Positions 40,141 through 53,500 of a stretch of 64,000 bases of DNA are shown here, one piece after another; within the stretch, counting starts at the first letter, position 1, and each line of letters starts with the position of its first letter. This DNA is from Anisakis pegreffii. Lineage: Eukaryota; Nematoda; Chromadorea; Rhabditida; Anisakidae. Location: positions 372,001 through 436,000 of the forward strand of contig JAPYMA010000173.1 of NCBI GenBank assembly GCA_035041965.1, given 5' to 3'. The notes beneath the pieces were generated by a model. It made no database searches, was not told the origin of the DNA, and saw only the letters and a program-made list of their open reading frames with translations. The position numbers and the translations under genes are program-made.

Positions 40141-41320
40141 GTCATCGAGTTCCTTCTAAAGTGATCTTTCCATCTTTCTGGGATGTCTTCGGAGTGGTCT
40201 TTCTCTTTCTTCTGCATACCACTCCACAACTGCTCGGATACTCTGCTATGATTTATTCTTGCTATGTGCTCTGATCTGCCCAAATCGACGTATTGTAGTT
40301 GATTCAAGTGTGCTTAAAACAATGCGAATCAGCACCAATATGTCGAGTCTTCACATGTTTTAACAGAGCGTGGCCTGAAATCATATGTTTCTTTGGATCG
40401 AACCACTTTCTTTCAACAGTTATCCATGCATCATCCATACATGCATCAATTATACTGAAATGAGTGCGAGATGCGCTTGTTTCATATATGGTGCTGTAAT
40501 GCACCATTCAGCTTTGTACATTCGAAAACTGGTGTAGTGCCAGCCGTCGTCGTATTGCACTTTTTAGTTTGTTCAGCGGCAGCCGTGTAATCCATCACAT
40601 AATTAATAGATTCAATAGTGTGTTTCGATTTGTTTTATCTGAAATATGACTGGTTCGGAAGAGATACGATGTTATACGAAAGTATTTCATCATCATCATC
40701 ATCATCGCATTACTCTTGAATATAACATGTGCCCGTGTCATAATGCCGTAGATTCGCAAAATATATCGATGTTTTCGATGAATTTCGATTGAAATCCATT
40801 CGCGTTCACTTTTTAAACACTCGACTTGTTCGGCAAAAACTTGACGGAAACTGTTTTACGCGTGTAACTTTTATTCGACGTTTTGTTTTATTGAATTACT
40901 GAATTCAGCATGAGAGTGAGAATTTTTAGTTTTTTGTCCGTTCAGAATTTCTTATCTTGTGGTACACATAAACTGCTTCGTAGAGTTTTTCTTCTGAAGA
41001 TTAGTCATGTTGAGGTCACAACCAGAGTTATTTCATGTGAAACTGATTGATGTTTAGCAAATCTCGATCCTTATTGACTCACAATCAGTTGGATTGATTT
41101 TATTACCGTCGTTGAGGACTTGTGAAATTGCATTTGATGAAGTCGTTGGGTTCGTTCATAATTAGGCGTTTTTTGTTCGTTGTTGTGCGGATTTGGTTCA
41201 CGAATGTGATTTGGTGGATTGTTTAAGAGTTCATCAATTGATTGTATGAGCCAAGTTTCAAGTGAATTCCAGGGTGAATCTAGAAGGATTCAGTTTGTAT
41301 CAACGAGCGAACTCAACGAA
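40141..41320. other. upstream region of eIF4E
   Basis: No coding exon is supported. A CATCATCATCATCATCATCGC trinucleotide run lies near 40690. The stretch to 41270 probably holds the promoter and 5' UTR of eIF4E. An acceptor GAATTCCAG ends at about 41270, 50 nt before the start codon. Confidence 0.4.
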
Positions 41321-42818
41321 ATGGCGTTGGCAGACAGTAGCGAGACGGCAAACGAGAAGGCAGCACCAGCCACGACAGGCTCAGCACTGGCCGAAACGAC
41401 CACATCTGCCACTGACTCCGAGAAAACGACCGCTGAGGTTGGTTTTATTGACACTGTTTGAGAAAGATGCGTAAAGTTTATCGAAATCAGTGAATGTTAC
41501 GTTTTGAATGAAGACCTTTTTGCATATCCATTCGAGCTTTTTTTGAAAATCTCCAAAATTTCTTTTCTTTCTTTCAACGATTTGTTTTTGAAAGAAGAAG
41601 CAGTTGCAGAAATCCGAAGTGGAGGAATCATCAACGAAATCGTCTCAGAAAGAGGCACCGCCTCATCCACTTCATTGCCGCTGGGCTCTATGGTACCTGA
41701 AGGCGGATCGTAGTAAAGATTGGGAAGATTGTCTGAAGCAAGTGGCCGTGTTCGCTTCAGTCGAAGATTTTTGGGCGTACGTTTTCTGTGGTTTTGTGAT
41801 TACATGAAGGAGAAGTGTTAATAGACTAGTGAATTTGCATGAATGAAACTTGAAGGTTGATCGCGATGCCATATTGCAGACTGTACAATCATATTCAACC
41901 AGCATCGGGCTTGACTTGGGGCAGTGATTACTACCTCTTCAAGGAGGGTATCAAACCGATGTGGGAAGACGAGAACAACGTGAAAGGTGGTCGTTGGCTG
42001 GTTCAAGTGGAAAAGCAGAAACGTTCACAACTGCTCGATCACTACTGGTTGGAACTTCTAATGGCAATCATCGGCGAACAGTTTGAAGAACATGGAGAGT
42101 ATATCTGCGGTGCTGTCGTGAATGTTCGTCAAAAAGGCGACAAAGTTGGTTGGCTTGAGTTGATTTTTCTTGGCTGCTTTTGGTTTTCTCGTTAACCTTA
42201 TTGTTATGTTAGTATTTTTATTATTGTATTTTCCTTTAATTATGGACATTGCTATAGGTATCGTTCTGTTTTAGAATTAATAAAGTGATTGGTTATTCGC
42301 ATTCGTTTTTAGTGTTATTAATTGTAAGTTTAAGTATTTGTTTCTTTAATACATCAACTAAAGTATTTCCCTTCAGGTATCATTATGGACCCGTGATTCA
42401 TTGAAAGATGATGTCAACTTACGCATCGGGCAAATATTGAAGGCCACACTGGAAATACCGGACAGTGAGCCGATTCGATACGAAGTGCATAAGGTGAGCT
42501 TGTTGGTGTTGATTATTTAAAGAATGTGAGGGGTTATCCTCGTAACAGTATGAAAGTGGCCTTTGTTCTGTCATCGTTATCATTCTAAGATTTGTGCGTA
42601 ATCAGACAAAATCAGGTATCTGAAAGTGCAGTGCTCTCACTGCTTAATCGAACGTAGTTTTCAGGTTGTGATGTCGAAGAATGTTGGGTTTTCTTCGAAT
42701 GTAGAAGTAGGTGGTAGCAGTTTTAAGCAGTGATTGTGTGTTGTTTCAGGATTCGTCGGTGCGTACCAGCTCGATGGTTAAACCAAGGATTGTGATTCCA
42801 CCGAAAGAGAGTCGATAA
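41321..42818 (+). CDS. eIF4E: eukaryotic translation initiation factor 4E (IFE-3-like)
   Basis: This cytoplasmic mRNA cap-binding protein of the eIF4F complex has exons 41321-41437, 41610-41776, 41880-42144, 42377-42493 and 42750-42818. All are in phase, giving 244 aa. The first ~50 residues are Ala/Thr/Ser/Glu-rich and disordered. The folded core then carries the conserved tryptophans: RWALWYLK, KDWEDCL (cap-stacking Trp), EDFWALYNHI, IKPMWED (second cap-stacking Trp plus the acidic residue that contacts guanine) and GGRWLV. HYWLELLMAIIGEQF and ICGAVVNVRQKGDK follow, then SLWTRD and a C-terminus with KDSSVRTSSMVKPRI. This is the canonical class I form, closest to C. elegans IFE-3 from what I recall. 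The exact acceptor of exon 2 could be 41604 or 41610 (both in frame, two residues apart). Same strand as, and 1.5 kb upstream of, midasin. Confidence 0.93.
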
Positions 42819-44320
42819 ATTTGATCGTTTAGGGATGGGTGAATTGGTGAATTCAAAGTCTCAAATCTCGTTCCTTTATATGTTTCAATTTGATGATATC
42901 CGTATATTTGTTTTTGTGTGTGTGTTTTATCAATCATTTTACGCATGATCGAGTTTTAATTAGAATTGATTTCATAAGTGTTCTTAATTTGAGTTTCATT
43001 TTATTTGTTCGTTGTTGGATTAAGTGGTGCGCATAACATATTCAGATTGTCAAGTTTGTTGTTACATTGTTTTATCTGAAATTGATGTGCAGATTGTATA
43101 AAGTTTAAGTCGGGTTTTGTTCATTCTCATTTACTTTGTTCGATTGCATTCCACATTTCAACGTCTCATTCCAACTTACGAATCTGGCTAATTATATGCT
43201 GATTGATTGATTGATTGTGACTAAGAAAAATGAATTTTTGCAATTACAGAACACATTTGGGAAGTTAATGATATTGGCACACCACTCGGTTTCGAGCAAA
43301 ACGTTCCTCAGCGAACGTGAATTTCGCGGAGGAAAGTTTTGCTTGCTCGAAACCGAGTGGTGTACCAATATCATTAATGTTGTTGTGAGCCTGAGCCAGA
43401 CTAATCCGGCTTGTATCTATTATCCAATTGTCTCCTATCATTTGGGAAGCGTTCATTGAAAAGCAACAACTAGATTACAGTTTATTGAGCTCTTATCGTG
43501 CACATTTAGCATTTGGTTATAAAATTTTAGCAAGTCCATATAATTGGACACCATTCAAAGGATTGCTCCAATGAAGTGCATGTTGTTGTGTGGTCATAAA
43601 AACCGTACGTACGTACACGTGGAGGAGATTGCAATGCTCCAATGAAATGAACAGTCAGTCATATTTTGAGCCAGTTTTGTTCATGACTGTAGCAAGCAGC
43701 GATTGCTGCTAAAGCAATGCAAATAGGCACAACACACATCAATGCGGAAAAATAATCGCTAGTAAACTTATTAGAGCAGGCTAGAGACGCAGCCGAATTG
43801 TGTGGCGGTTCAAGGCATTTTTAATTCATCAATTTATAAAAGAGGATTGACGAGGGTGCTTTGATCGGCATCTTCTTTTATCATTTTTTTTGTTGTTTGA
43901 GGAACTGATTTTCCGCATTTGCGGTGAAAAGTTTCTTTTTTTACCGTTTTGTTTGAGATTTCCGAGTTTTTGTTAAGGTGTCAGTGGTGTCCAAAGTATG
44001 GGAATCCGTAGGCCAACAGTTTGCTTAGGCTTAGTGGGTAATGTTGTATTTCAAGCAGGTAACATCAAATGGCATTTCGTTCGTGCGAACATTTCTTGCT
44101 GTTTTCCAACTGATCGTAAATGAGACCGAAATGCCATTTTGATTTTACCAACCTAAAATATAAAATTACCGCAAAATAGTTGTTAGGCTTTTTGTGCAAC
44201 TTGATGAACACCAAAAATGATGATTTTCAAGAAACGATAGCAAGAAACGGTATTCGTACTTATTGTTAGCGGTTTCAGGTGTTTCTAATAGGTTTCATAA
44301 ATTTCTCTGGCACAAAGCAG
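42819..44320. other. spacer between eIF4E and midasin
   Basis: Holds the eIF4E 3' UTR, the fold-back palindrome at 43265-43377, and the presumed midasin promoter. An acceptor GGTTTCAG at about 44278 and AAAGCAG directly before the ATG are possible leader splice sites. No other coding sequence is supported. Confidence 0.45.
43265..43377. repeat. 113-nt fold-back inverted repeat with TTAA ends
   Basis: The left arm 43265-43309 and right arm 43329-43377 are near-perfect reverse complements: about three mismatches and one 4-nt bulge. They are separated by a 19-nt loop that itself contains GCGAA...TTCGC. Outer ends are TTAATGATATTGG and its complement. It could be a miniature fold-back element (TTAA ends) or a transcribed hairpin. 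The ORFs across it on both strands are a result of the symmetry. Confidence 0.85.
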
Positions 44321-44575
44321 ATGTCGAAAGGCCGAAAAAATCGTAAACGTAAAGTAACGTCATCGAATTCGTTGACAAACGACTCGAAACCGAATGAAAA
44401 AAAGCAACGCAGTTCGAATAAGACTGGAAATGATGATGATAATAGTGATAAAATAATGCGAGAACATGAAGAGCAACACGACGATCTCACCGAATTGGAT
44501 TGCATCCCGACTCGATGTGTTTTGAAAGAGCAAATCGAAACGGGTATGCGGGCACGTTGTTTCGTCCTTGTTGAA
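44321..44575 (+). CDS. MDN1: midasin exon 1: short basic leader
   Basis: 85 codons from ATG. SKGRKNRKRK is a likely nuclear localisation signal, followed by a Ser/Asn/Asp-rich low-complexity stretch, then CVLKEQ...RCFVLVE, which runs in phase into GPIGCGKTS of exon 2. In human and yeast midasin a helical N-terminal domain of about 300 residues precedes AAA1. Here at most 85 residues do, unless unseen exons lie in the preceding spacer or the 1-kb intron. Confidence 0.65.
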
Positions 44576-47500
44576 GTGAGTTTTGCTTGTTTCTCACGGG
44601 TTTTCCGATTGTCGATCAGCGGTCGAAAGGATCATTCGTGGACATTTTATCGAAATCAGAAAATTTTTCTGTGAAAATGACACATCGTTGATGATGAGGT
44701 GAGCAAAATTGATTAACTCAAAATGAGTTAACTAGTTTTGATGAGCAAAAAATTGATGATGAGTTGAGCAAAAAAAATTAAACTTAAGTGAGCAAAATTG
44801 ACAAAATAACGGAGTGGCGTGTCGCTGCGAAGAGCATTTTTATTGAATACGTGACTCAAAGCAAATTTGATAACCCGATCAAGAGTTTGAGTGCAGCTAA
44901 AGTGTTGTGATTGATTTACACAAGTGATTAGTAGAAAAGTTGATTTAAAATCATCACTGTCAACCGATGACACTACCCACAATCACGTACGGAACACTGA
45001 ATGAATTTTGTCGCCGCCATTGGCACTCAGCGCTCTTATATAGAGATCAGTTGCGTAGACCATTTATCAAGCAAACATAAAGATGATCATTTTGATCAGT
45101 AGATCACATGGCATTCATAGCGTGTGGATGATCATTCTGGTTAGATCACCTTCTCCTTTGAACATCCATAGCTGTTCGAAAATGCTGCATGCGGTGTTGT
45201 TCAGAAATGAAAGAAAGCTCCAAAACAAAACTTCAATGAAAGCATAAGCAAATCACTGAAAGCAGTGTAGCAAAACTTCGTTAGATTAGCCATGTTAGGT
45301 CCAGAAAATCCATGTACAAGCCTTGAAAACATCAGAATGTTTTCCACAAAACGACATTTTTCCACAATGACTGGAACACGATGTCTGCAGCCATCATGAT
45401 TCTCTTCAAGAGCTCACTCACTCAGTAAGCTTGTAATGACCGATAGAATTCGCGAGCATCTCAACTCAGCATATCATAAAAATTGCATGTTTCTTATATG
45501 CAACAAATGAAATTCCCATGCAGATACATTTGGAAACTGCGTTTTTCGATTGAGGTTTACTTGGACTGTATCAAATAGAATGATTGAAGAGGAATTCCAT
45601 GGTTACAGGGTCCAATTGGATGTGGCAAAACAAGTATCGTTCGTGAAATAGCGCTCAAAATGAAGACCCCGTTGAGTGTCTTTCAAATGGGCGATCAAAT
45701 CGACTCGAAAACCCTCTATGGTGCATTTCATTGTGCCGAAATTCCGGGTGAATTCATATGGAAACCAAGCAAATTTACGAAAGTGAGTTGTGATTACATG
45801 TAATCTCATCTGTGATATTCATACTCCTGGAATCTCGCACGAGATCACTTGAAAATTCCCAATTTTGATGCAAACAAATTCTCAGATTCTACAAAAAACG
45901 ATCAGATTCACCAGTTTACAGCAATATAATCCAGTCGAATTTGTCACTCAGAGAATCACTGAACGCATAAAGCTGATTCGCATTGCACGAATGCACCATT
46001 ACAATGCACCATGACCCCTCTCAAATTAGTATCACAAATGATCTGAATCATTAACTCAAACTGCATGATTATAGGTGATCCGTAAACGTGGTGTTATATT
46101 GTTAGAAGACTTGGACTGTGCCTCTGTAGATTTGATATCAGCGCTTGTTGATATTTGTGAGAAACGATTGGTGAAAGTGAATGCTGGAGAAGTGGTCCGA
46201 ATGCATCCTGAAGCATATATTGTCGCCTCGATGAGGTTAATAAACTTGCACTGTTAAGATATTGCTATCATTGGAAGGAGCAGCCAATTGTTTCATTATT
46301 GCACATTGCACGATAGCTATCTCCATCAGCAACTCACAAACGGTTTGGAATAAAAGTGTGCTGAAAATCCGTGAACAATTATTATATATATTAATGTTTT
46401 GAATAGGAAAACGTGTAGGTTTAACATCAAATACCGAGAGTAGTCTAAGGGAATTTTCGGATAGGAGAATAAATGAAAGACATAGTGAATTAGCGCGCAG
46501 ATAAAGTTGAGACTATTGTTGGGTTTGCTTTCGTATCTCTCGAATGGAAGGATATCTGTGGCGATTTGAGGATATCGCCCACTGGATCGACAACGAAATC
46601 CGCGGCAGTGGATGCAGGCGCTGTGATGTGCTCGATTCCACTTCGTGTTCGACTGCCAGCGTTCAGTGATGAGGAAATGCGACGCATCATTTATGTGAAA
46701 TACGGACGAGTGGCTCCGTTCACTCGCAAACTAATAGCAATATTCAACGACTTGCTGAAGGAGAATACGTTCAGAAAGCAGAATTCAAAACGAATGCTCA
46801 CCTCAACGTTCGTATCTTTCATTCGGCTAATTGTTTCCAAAAAAATTTTTTTCGGTATACCATTGATCAAAGACTAGTCTGATGAAGACAATACACGTAT
46901 GATATTGGTGCACGTATCGGGAGTTTCTGATTGTGCATTCCATCAATAGATGAGAATCGGATGAGTACGCAAATGAAACGACTGACTCATTTTTTGATTG
47001 GTAGACATAGGATATGAAATAATAAGCAGCGAATTGAGCACACAATGGATGTCCTCGGATAATTCATTGTATAATGTTTGGATGGTTCTTGTTTGATGTG
47101 ATTTCGATGTGATTACTTCGGAATTGTTATAAGTAGTTAGCGAAATTTGTGTTGGTGGTTTTGCTTCATTATTGGAGTGTGTAAATTAAGTCAGTCACGT
47201 TACTTTAGAACATTTATGGCGATTCAGATATCGTAATTCGTACATTGGTTTCATTTTTTGTCCGGTCTAGTTTGTTGAAGAACGATGATTTTTTTTCAGT
47301 GATTTGTTTCGGGCATGTGAGCGAATGCAACATTTAACGGATTTAACGGACAACGTAGCTGTGATGGGTGAATTGATTGATGTGTGGGCAATGCATTGTG
47401 TTTCAATTGAAGACGTGAAGAGTTTAGCTGCAGTGATTTCGGATCGTTTGTCCGTAAATCGTGACCAATTGGAGTATTACTTAAATCTGCGATTACCACA

Positions 47501-50500
47501 AATCACCCTCGAACAAGAGCGTTTCATATGCGGACGCATACAGTTAAGGATATCTGCCCAAAAGATGCACACTGGACGGTAAATTCCTTGAGCAATTTTG
47601 CTATCTATCGTCTAGCATCAATTGTTCAATTCATCTCGAGTCTTTGAAAGTTGTGAAGCTTCATCACTGATCATATGTGAGAAGTTGTTGCGAGGAACTG
47701 AGACAAAGTCATGGCTAAGCAATGAGATTGAATGAAGAAGCACTGAGAAGGATGAGAGTCAATTGAAAAGAGATTGAATTGTGAAAATAGACACTTTGCA
47801 ATATGCATTTTACATTCATCCTTCAAATGTTTAAAAAATTTTTCCCAACATTTTCGACGATATACGTTAGTTTAATTCATTTTACCATTCGAATTATGAC
47901 ATTTTGATTCATCAGTTTAGTAGTTTAGTTCTACTGACTTATAAGTAAACTTATCGTTAGTTACGGTGAAAACGTTTTAATGGGTGTTTGATGCAGTAGA
48001 AGGTTGATGCCTCAAATGGGTATAACCAGAGACGTGTGTCAACTGATGGAACGACTAGCGGTTTGTATCACGCGTGCTGAGCCGGTGTTGTTGGTGGGCG
48101 AAACGGGTGTCGGAAAGACGTCGGTAGTGCAGGCGATCGCAGCACACACCAACGTCAATCTACGGGTTGTGAATCTCTCGCAACATTCAGACTCATCTGA
48201 TCTCATTGGAGGGTCAGTCATTGGACGATCTATTTGAAGCATTCGAATTTTGATGTTTTCTGAGTGTTTGAGTTAAGCTGAGTGTGAGACAGATTGGTTA
48301 CTTGAACGTTGTTAGGTCACGATAGCAATTTGAACGCCCGACAGATTGTATTCTTTAGTGATAGTTGAGTTTTGAACGTTATCACTGACGACTTCGATCT
48401 GTAAGGTTTTAACGTGGCTAGGATATAATGGTTGCTAAGGTGTTTAGAGAGTGAAGTGAGTTAGGCATTTAGCACTATTTATCATTCGTATTATGTCAAC
48501 GAGTTCAATGTAGTAATGAGGTCAGCATTTCTTTGGTGTTATTTTTATTCATGGAATACTTTGTGAAGTGATTCAGTGGAATGTGCCGTGCCATATTGCA
48601 GATACAAACCAGTATCGCTGAACGCTATGCTCAAGCCACTGAAAAACGTCTACGATGAAACGTTCGCGCAGTGTTTCAACATCGAACGAAATGCAAATTT
48701 CTTATCGAAATCTGAAGTAAGTGAAGTGGATTTTATACGTGTTTTTTGAAAGTTTACTCTCGTATGGTTTTTAAAAAAGTCGAACGATAAGTTTGAATTC
48801 TTAAGTATTCCTCGACCCACTGAGAAGAGACTGTTTTGAATAGCAGCAAAAAAAATGGTGCAAATAATGTCCGCTAAATTAGTTATGTATCTGAGCAATG
48901 AATGGTGTGAAGTATTATGACGATATCGTGATGTGATAGATGATAGACTGAGGGAAATGGTGACGGTGTTGTAAGATCGAGGGAATTTAATGAAGTGAGT
49001 GAGCGATGATATTAAACGAATTTCAGGAATGCCTTTCAGCGGGTCGTTTCGCAGACTTTGCGACACTAATGTGCGAAATTGCACGGCGCGCATTGGCACT
49101 ACCAGCCAAATCTGTGTGGCATCCGAAATGGGCCGAAATATTGGTGAGAGCTGAGCGATTTCGCCAGGCAGTCTTGAAGTCAGCACTACCGTTTGCGTAC
49201 GTTCGAGGAGTGGTGGCACAGGTTCGGACTATGAGTGCTCATTGAAAGGCTTTGTCATCTTTGTGAAGAAGGCTTGAAATGATGAGCAGTTTTGATTTGG
49301 AAGATTCAGTGGATCCTCCGATAAACATTAGGCTATCTTTCAGTTTGACTATAATACTTTTATAGTATAACATGGCGTTATTTGAAAACGAATGTTATTT
49401 TCACGATTGGGTTGACCGATTTATTTAGATTGACGATTCGATTGAGTTATTTTTTCGATTGATTCGATTGACTTGTTCGCATTGAACATGTTTTTACAAT
49501 TGAATCAATTGCAGGCGGCTGAGTGCGGGGATTGGCTGCTCGTAGACGAGATAAATTTGGCCCCATCCGAGTGTTTGGACGCAATTGTGCATGTGATGGA
49601 CGATAGCGCGAAGAGTAGACATCCCAATTTTCGTCTGTTCGCTTGTATGAATCCAGCAACGGATACCGGTAAACGAAATCTACCGGATGGAATACGGTTG
49701 GTTCACTTATGCATTGATTGCTGTTTTGCAGTTGTTGTTTTTTCATTCGGATGTCAAACGTCTTGTTCGAAGTAGCAAAGTTCTTAGACAAGTTTCAGTA
49801 TACGAGATATTTTTTCATCTTTTTTTTCCATTTCAATGGAACATGAATGTTGGTTCAGTTGGTTTTGTTTGATTGAAAAATATTTTTGAATAGCTTTGCG
49901 GCTTTGAGTGGCTGAGTGAACTTAGATTACAGGACACGATTCACGGAGATATTCGTTCGCGAAACCACCGAACTGGATCAGTTGAGTATCATCGGACGTG
50001 CCTACTTGCCGGCGTTGGACGCTCATAAAATGAACAACATTTTGGAATTGTATCGAGCACTGTGTGAGGGAATGCCTGGAAAGTACAGGTGAGTGCCTTA
50101 AAGAAGTCGTCTTTGAGAGTTTGAGAGTTTTGCATGATTGTTCTCTTCTTCATTAACGAAAACAGATATATTCCATAACATTTGCTATAGGGATGTTGGG
50201 GATGTTAAAGATTATGTATGACTATTGTGAAATATGTGAGCTGGGAATTGACTTTCTTTGAAATTGATTCCATTTGGTTCATATTCGTGTTGTTGGATAG
50301 AAAGTGCTGATGCAATTGGTCGTAATTGTGTGCGGTAACGGTTACAGTTTACGAACGCTTTGCCGTGCACTCACATTGGCATCAACAGATTTATTCGGTG
50401 GTGAACAGAGATGTTTGGTGGAATCCATTTCGTTGTCGTTCATCAGTGATCTGGATTCAGAGAACCGTATAAAAGTGGAGAAAATGATCGCAAAATGTAT

Positions 50501-53500
50501 TGGGAAAGTATCCGCTTCTTCGGGTCAAATCCCGAAGCCTGTAGTGCCATCACCGAATGGACGTGATTTTGTGTGAGCCTTTGAAATTTGAAAGAATCAA
50601 TTTTCAGCTCAAGTTTTGCCGATTCAAATTGCATTTTGAACATTATTTCTCTTGTGTTTGATTTGATTTTTCGAACTCTTATTGAATTTTTGAAAAAGTG
50701 ACAATCAGAACAGCCTTACGGTATTTTCAATAAGTTTAATGTTGCTTTTATAAACTCGGTCGGATGTTTACGATTCGACATTTTGGAGTAGGTTTGGCAC
50801 TTGAGGTTTGAATGCTGCTTATTGAAATAGATTTCAGACGCGTGGAAGGGTACTGGCTGGAAACGGGTACAACTGAACCCAAAGATGATCCACAGTATGT
50901 TTGTACGAAATCAGTTCGGAGGCATCTGGCAGATTTGGCTCGAATCGTTTGCAGTGGTCGATATCCGATTCTGCTCGAAGGCGAGACGTCTGCGGGAAAG
51001 ACAGCAATGGCAAGCCTCTTTTAGATAAATATCCTTTGTGCATGATTATTCGCTTATTCGCACGACTTTGCCAGACAATCCATGGAATAATAAGGCTGAA
51101 CGTGTGTGTATGAAACATGCCCGGATTGGGATCTCAATGCCACAATCAAATCCTTATAGATGGAAATGATTCAGTGATGATTCGTTATCGTTATCGGTTA
51201 TTCGCAGAACTATTCGCTTGTTGATTTCTACATGCATAAGTGTTGATTTGTGTCAGTGTGTAGGTACATCCACGTTATGCAGATGGAAAATTTATATCAG
51301 GTTTAGATCATCTGAAAAAAAGTCAACCTCAAACTTTAGGTAACACATCTAGCACGAATCACCGGCAATGTGGTCGTACGAATCAACAATCACGAGCACA
51401 CGGATCTACAAGAGTACATCGGTTCGTATGCACCGGACGCCACTGGGAAACTGGTCTTCGTTGAGGGTGCGCTTCTGAAAGCAGTTCGAGCGGGTAGTTG
51501 GGTGATTCTGGACGAATTGAATCTGGCACCGACTGATGTTATTGAGGCGTTGAATCGGGTTAGTGCTACTACCGCAAGCGTTTATATTTCGGAGATTCCT
51601 TTCGTTTCATCCTATTGGTGGATGAATGGGCGATTTGTAACGTTGTTGATTTGAAAGAATTATGGTATCGTGGTGTTTTACTTTTCGTAGGAGAATACGA
51701 ATCCGAAATGATTTTGGTGGAATGATGAAAAGTGATTTCGAAAGATTTTGTCAAGAGAAACGAAGTGTATTAATGCATAAGAAAGGTTGAATGATGTTAT
51801 GTTTTACCCAATCATTTTGATGTGTTCACACTTGGATCTAGTGGTTTTATTGTTGAAGTTGTTTATTCGTTGTTTTTATTAGTGAGGATGATCAAAAGCA
51901 TTTACTGAGGTAGTATGGCGCATATTGGAGCAATTATTTGAATTTGCTAATTGAAACAGGTTAACTCATTACGAAACGCATCAAATTCAAATGAATATAA
52001 ATTTGCGAATGAATTGCAGTGAATTTCCGTCGTACGATTGCAAATTTGTGTGTGTATTTGTGGGTGAACGGGCAAGTTTGTGAATGAAATGATGAGTGAT
52101 TGATTGAAATCGAATGATGTTTATTGCAGTTATTGGACGATAATCGTGAATTGTTTGTATCCGAACTGAACAACACCGTGAAAGCACATCCATCGTTCCG
52201 GTTATTCGCCACACAAAATCCGGTCTCAACCTATGCAGGACGAAAGCGTTTATCACGAGCGTTGGTCAATCGCTTTGTGGTGCTGAAATTTGAGCATCTT
52301 CCATTCGATGAACTGGCACAAATGGTGTGTGCAAGGTGAGATTCATTTGGAAATCCTTGATTCGTACGTCTTTTTTGTTTTATTGTTGTTGTGAGTTTTG
52401 TTTTCAAAAAGCAATGAGCGATAGAAAAGATTTTAGAAATTTAATTTTTAGTAATGAAAATTTGAGAGACTTAGCTAGTAAAATGAGATATTTTTATTTA
52501 TTGTTAGACATTTGGTCCGGTTTCTCACATAATTACGTAGATGGATTTTTCACGGTTTGATTCAGATGCGCGGTAGCGCCATCTTCGGCCAACAAGATGG
52601 TGTCGGTGTTATGTGAGTTACGAGCTCAGCGAAGTCTGATGGGTGTTTTTTCGGCTCGAGACGGCCTGATGACGCTGCGAGACGTGTTTAGATGGGCGAA
52701 ACGTCTAGCGAACTCGGACGAAACAGCAGATTGGCAACAGAGTCTGGCAGATCAGGGTTTGAAATTAGATTTTGTGAAGTTGGACTGGAAAGTTGGACTG
52801 TAGCATTTAATTGGTTTAGAACTGGATATTGTATCATTCGTATCATCTGAAGGGATTTATTTCATTGACGTTCGATAGTATTGACGATTACGTGATTATG
52901 ATTATGTTTTGATTGTGATTGTGATGATGATGGCAACAGAGTGAAATTGGATAGTAATTTTGAAAATTATCCATTTTGTTCAGATAATCATATCTTGAAA
53001 GAGCAAGAAGTCTGTTGTGGCCGTTAGCAATCACGTTTCGAATATAAGTATGGTGCAGTCTAGGTTATTTAAGACGTCGTTTGATCAGAAATAGGCCAGT
53101 AAAATGCAGCAGGAATGAAAATGGTGTCCTTCTAAGAGATAAAAATAATCTCGCCTGAAGTGAATGCAGTTGTCAGAATTTATTACGAGTTAGCAATTAT
53201 CAGAATTGATTTGTTTGATTGCAGTTTTGTGATTTTTGTTTGATAGGTTTCTTCCTGCTGGCAGCACGATGTCGCAACTCCGTCGACGAGCAACTAGTGA
53301 AAGAGACACTCGAAAAGATTTTGAAACGTCGAATTGACGTCGATAAACTGTTTGCGATGGATTCACCGTATATGCCCGAATGGTTGAAGGGCGATTGTAT
53401 GGCGAATCAAAATGTAGTTTTAACGTCGGCTATGCGTAGAATGCTGGTGCTGTGTGCACAAGCATGGCATAACGATGAGCCGGTTCTGATGGTTGGAGAA

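Noticed and set aside
43211..43459. Opposed ORFs across the hairpin on both strands
   Set aside because: Their similarity is an outcome of the inverted repeat. No homology or splice evidence.
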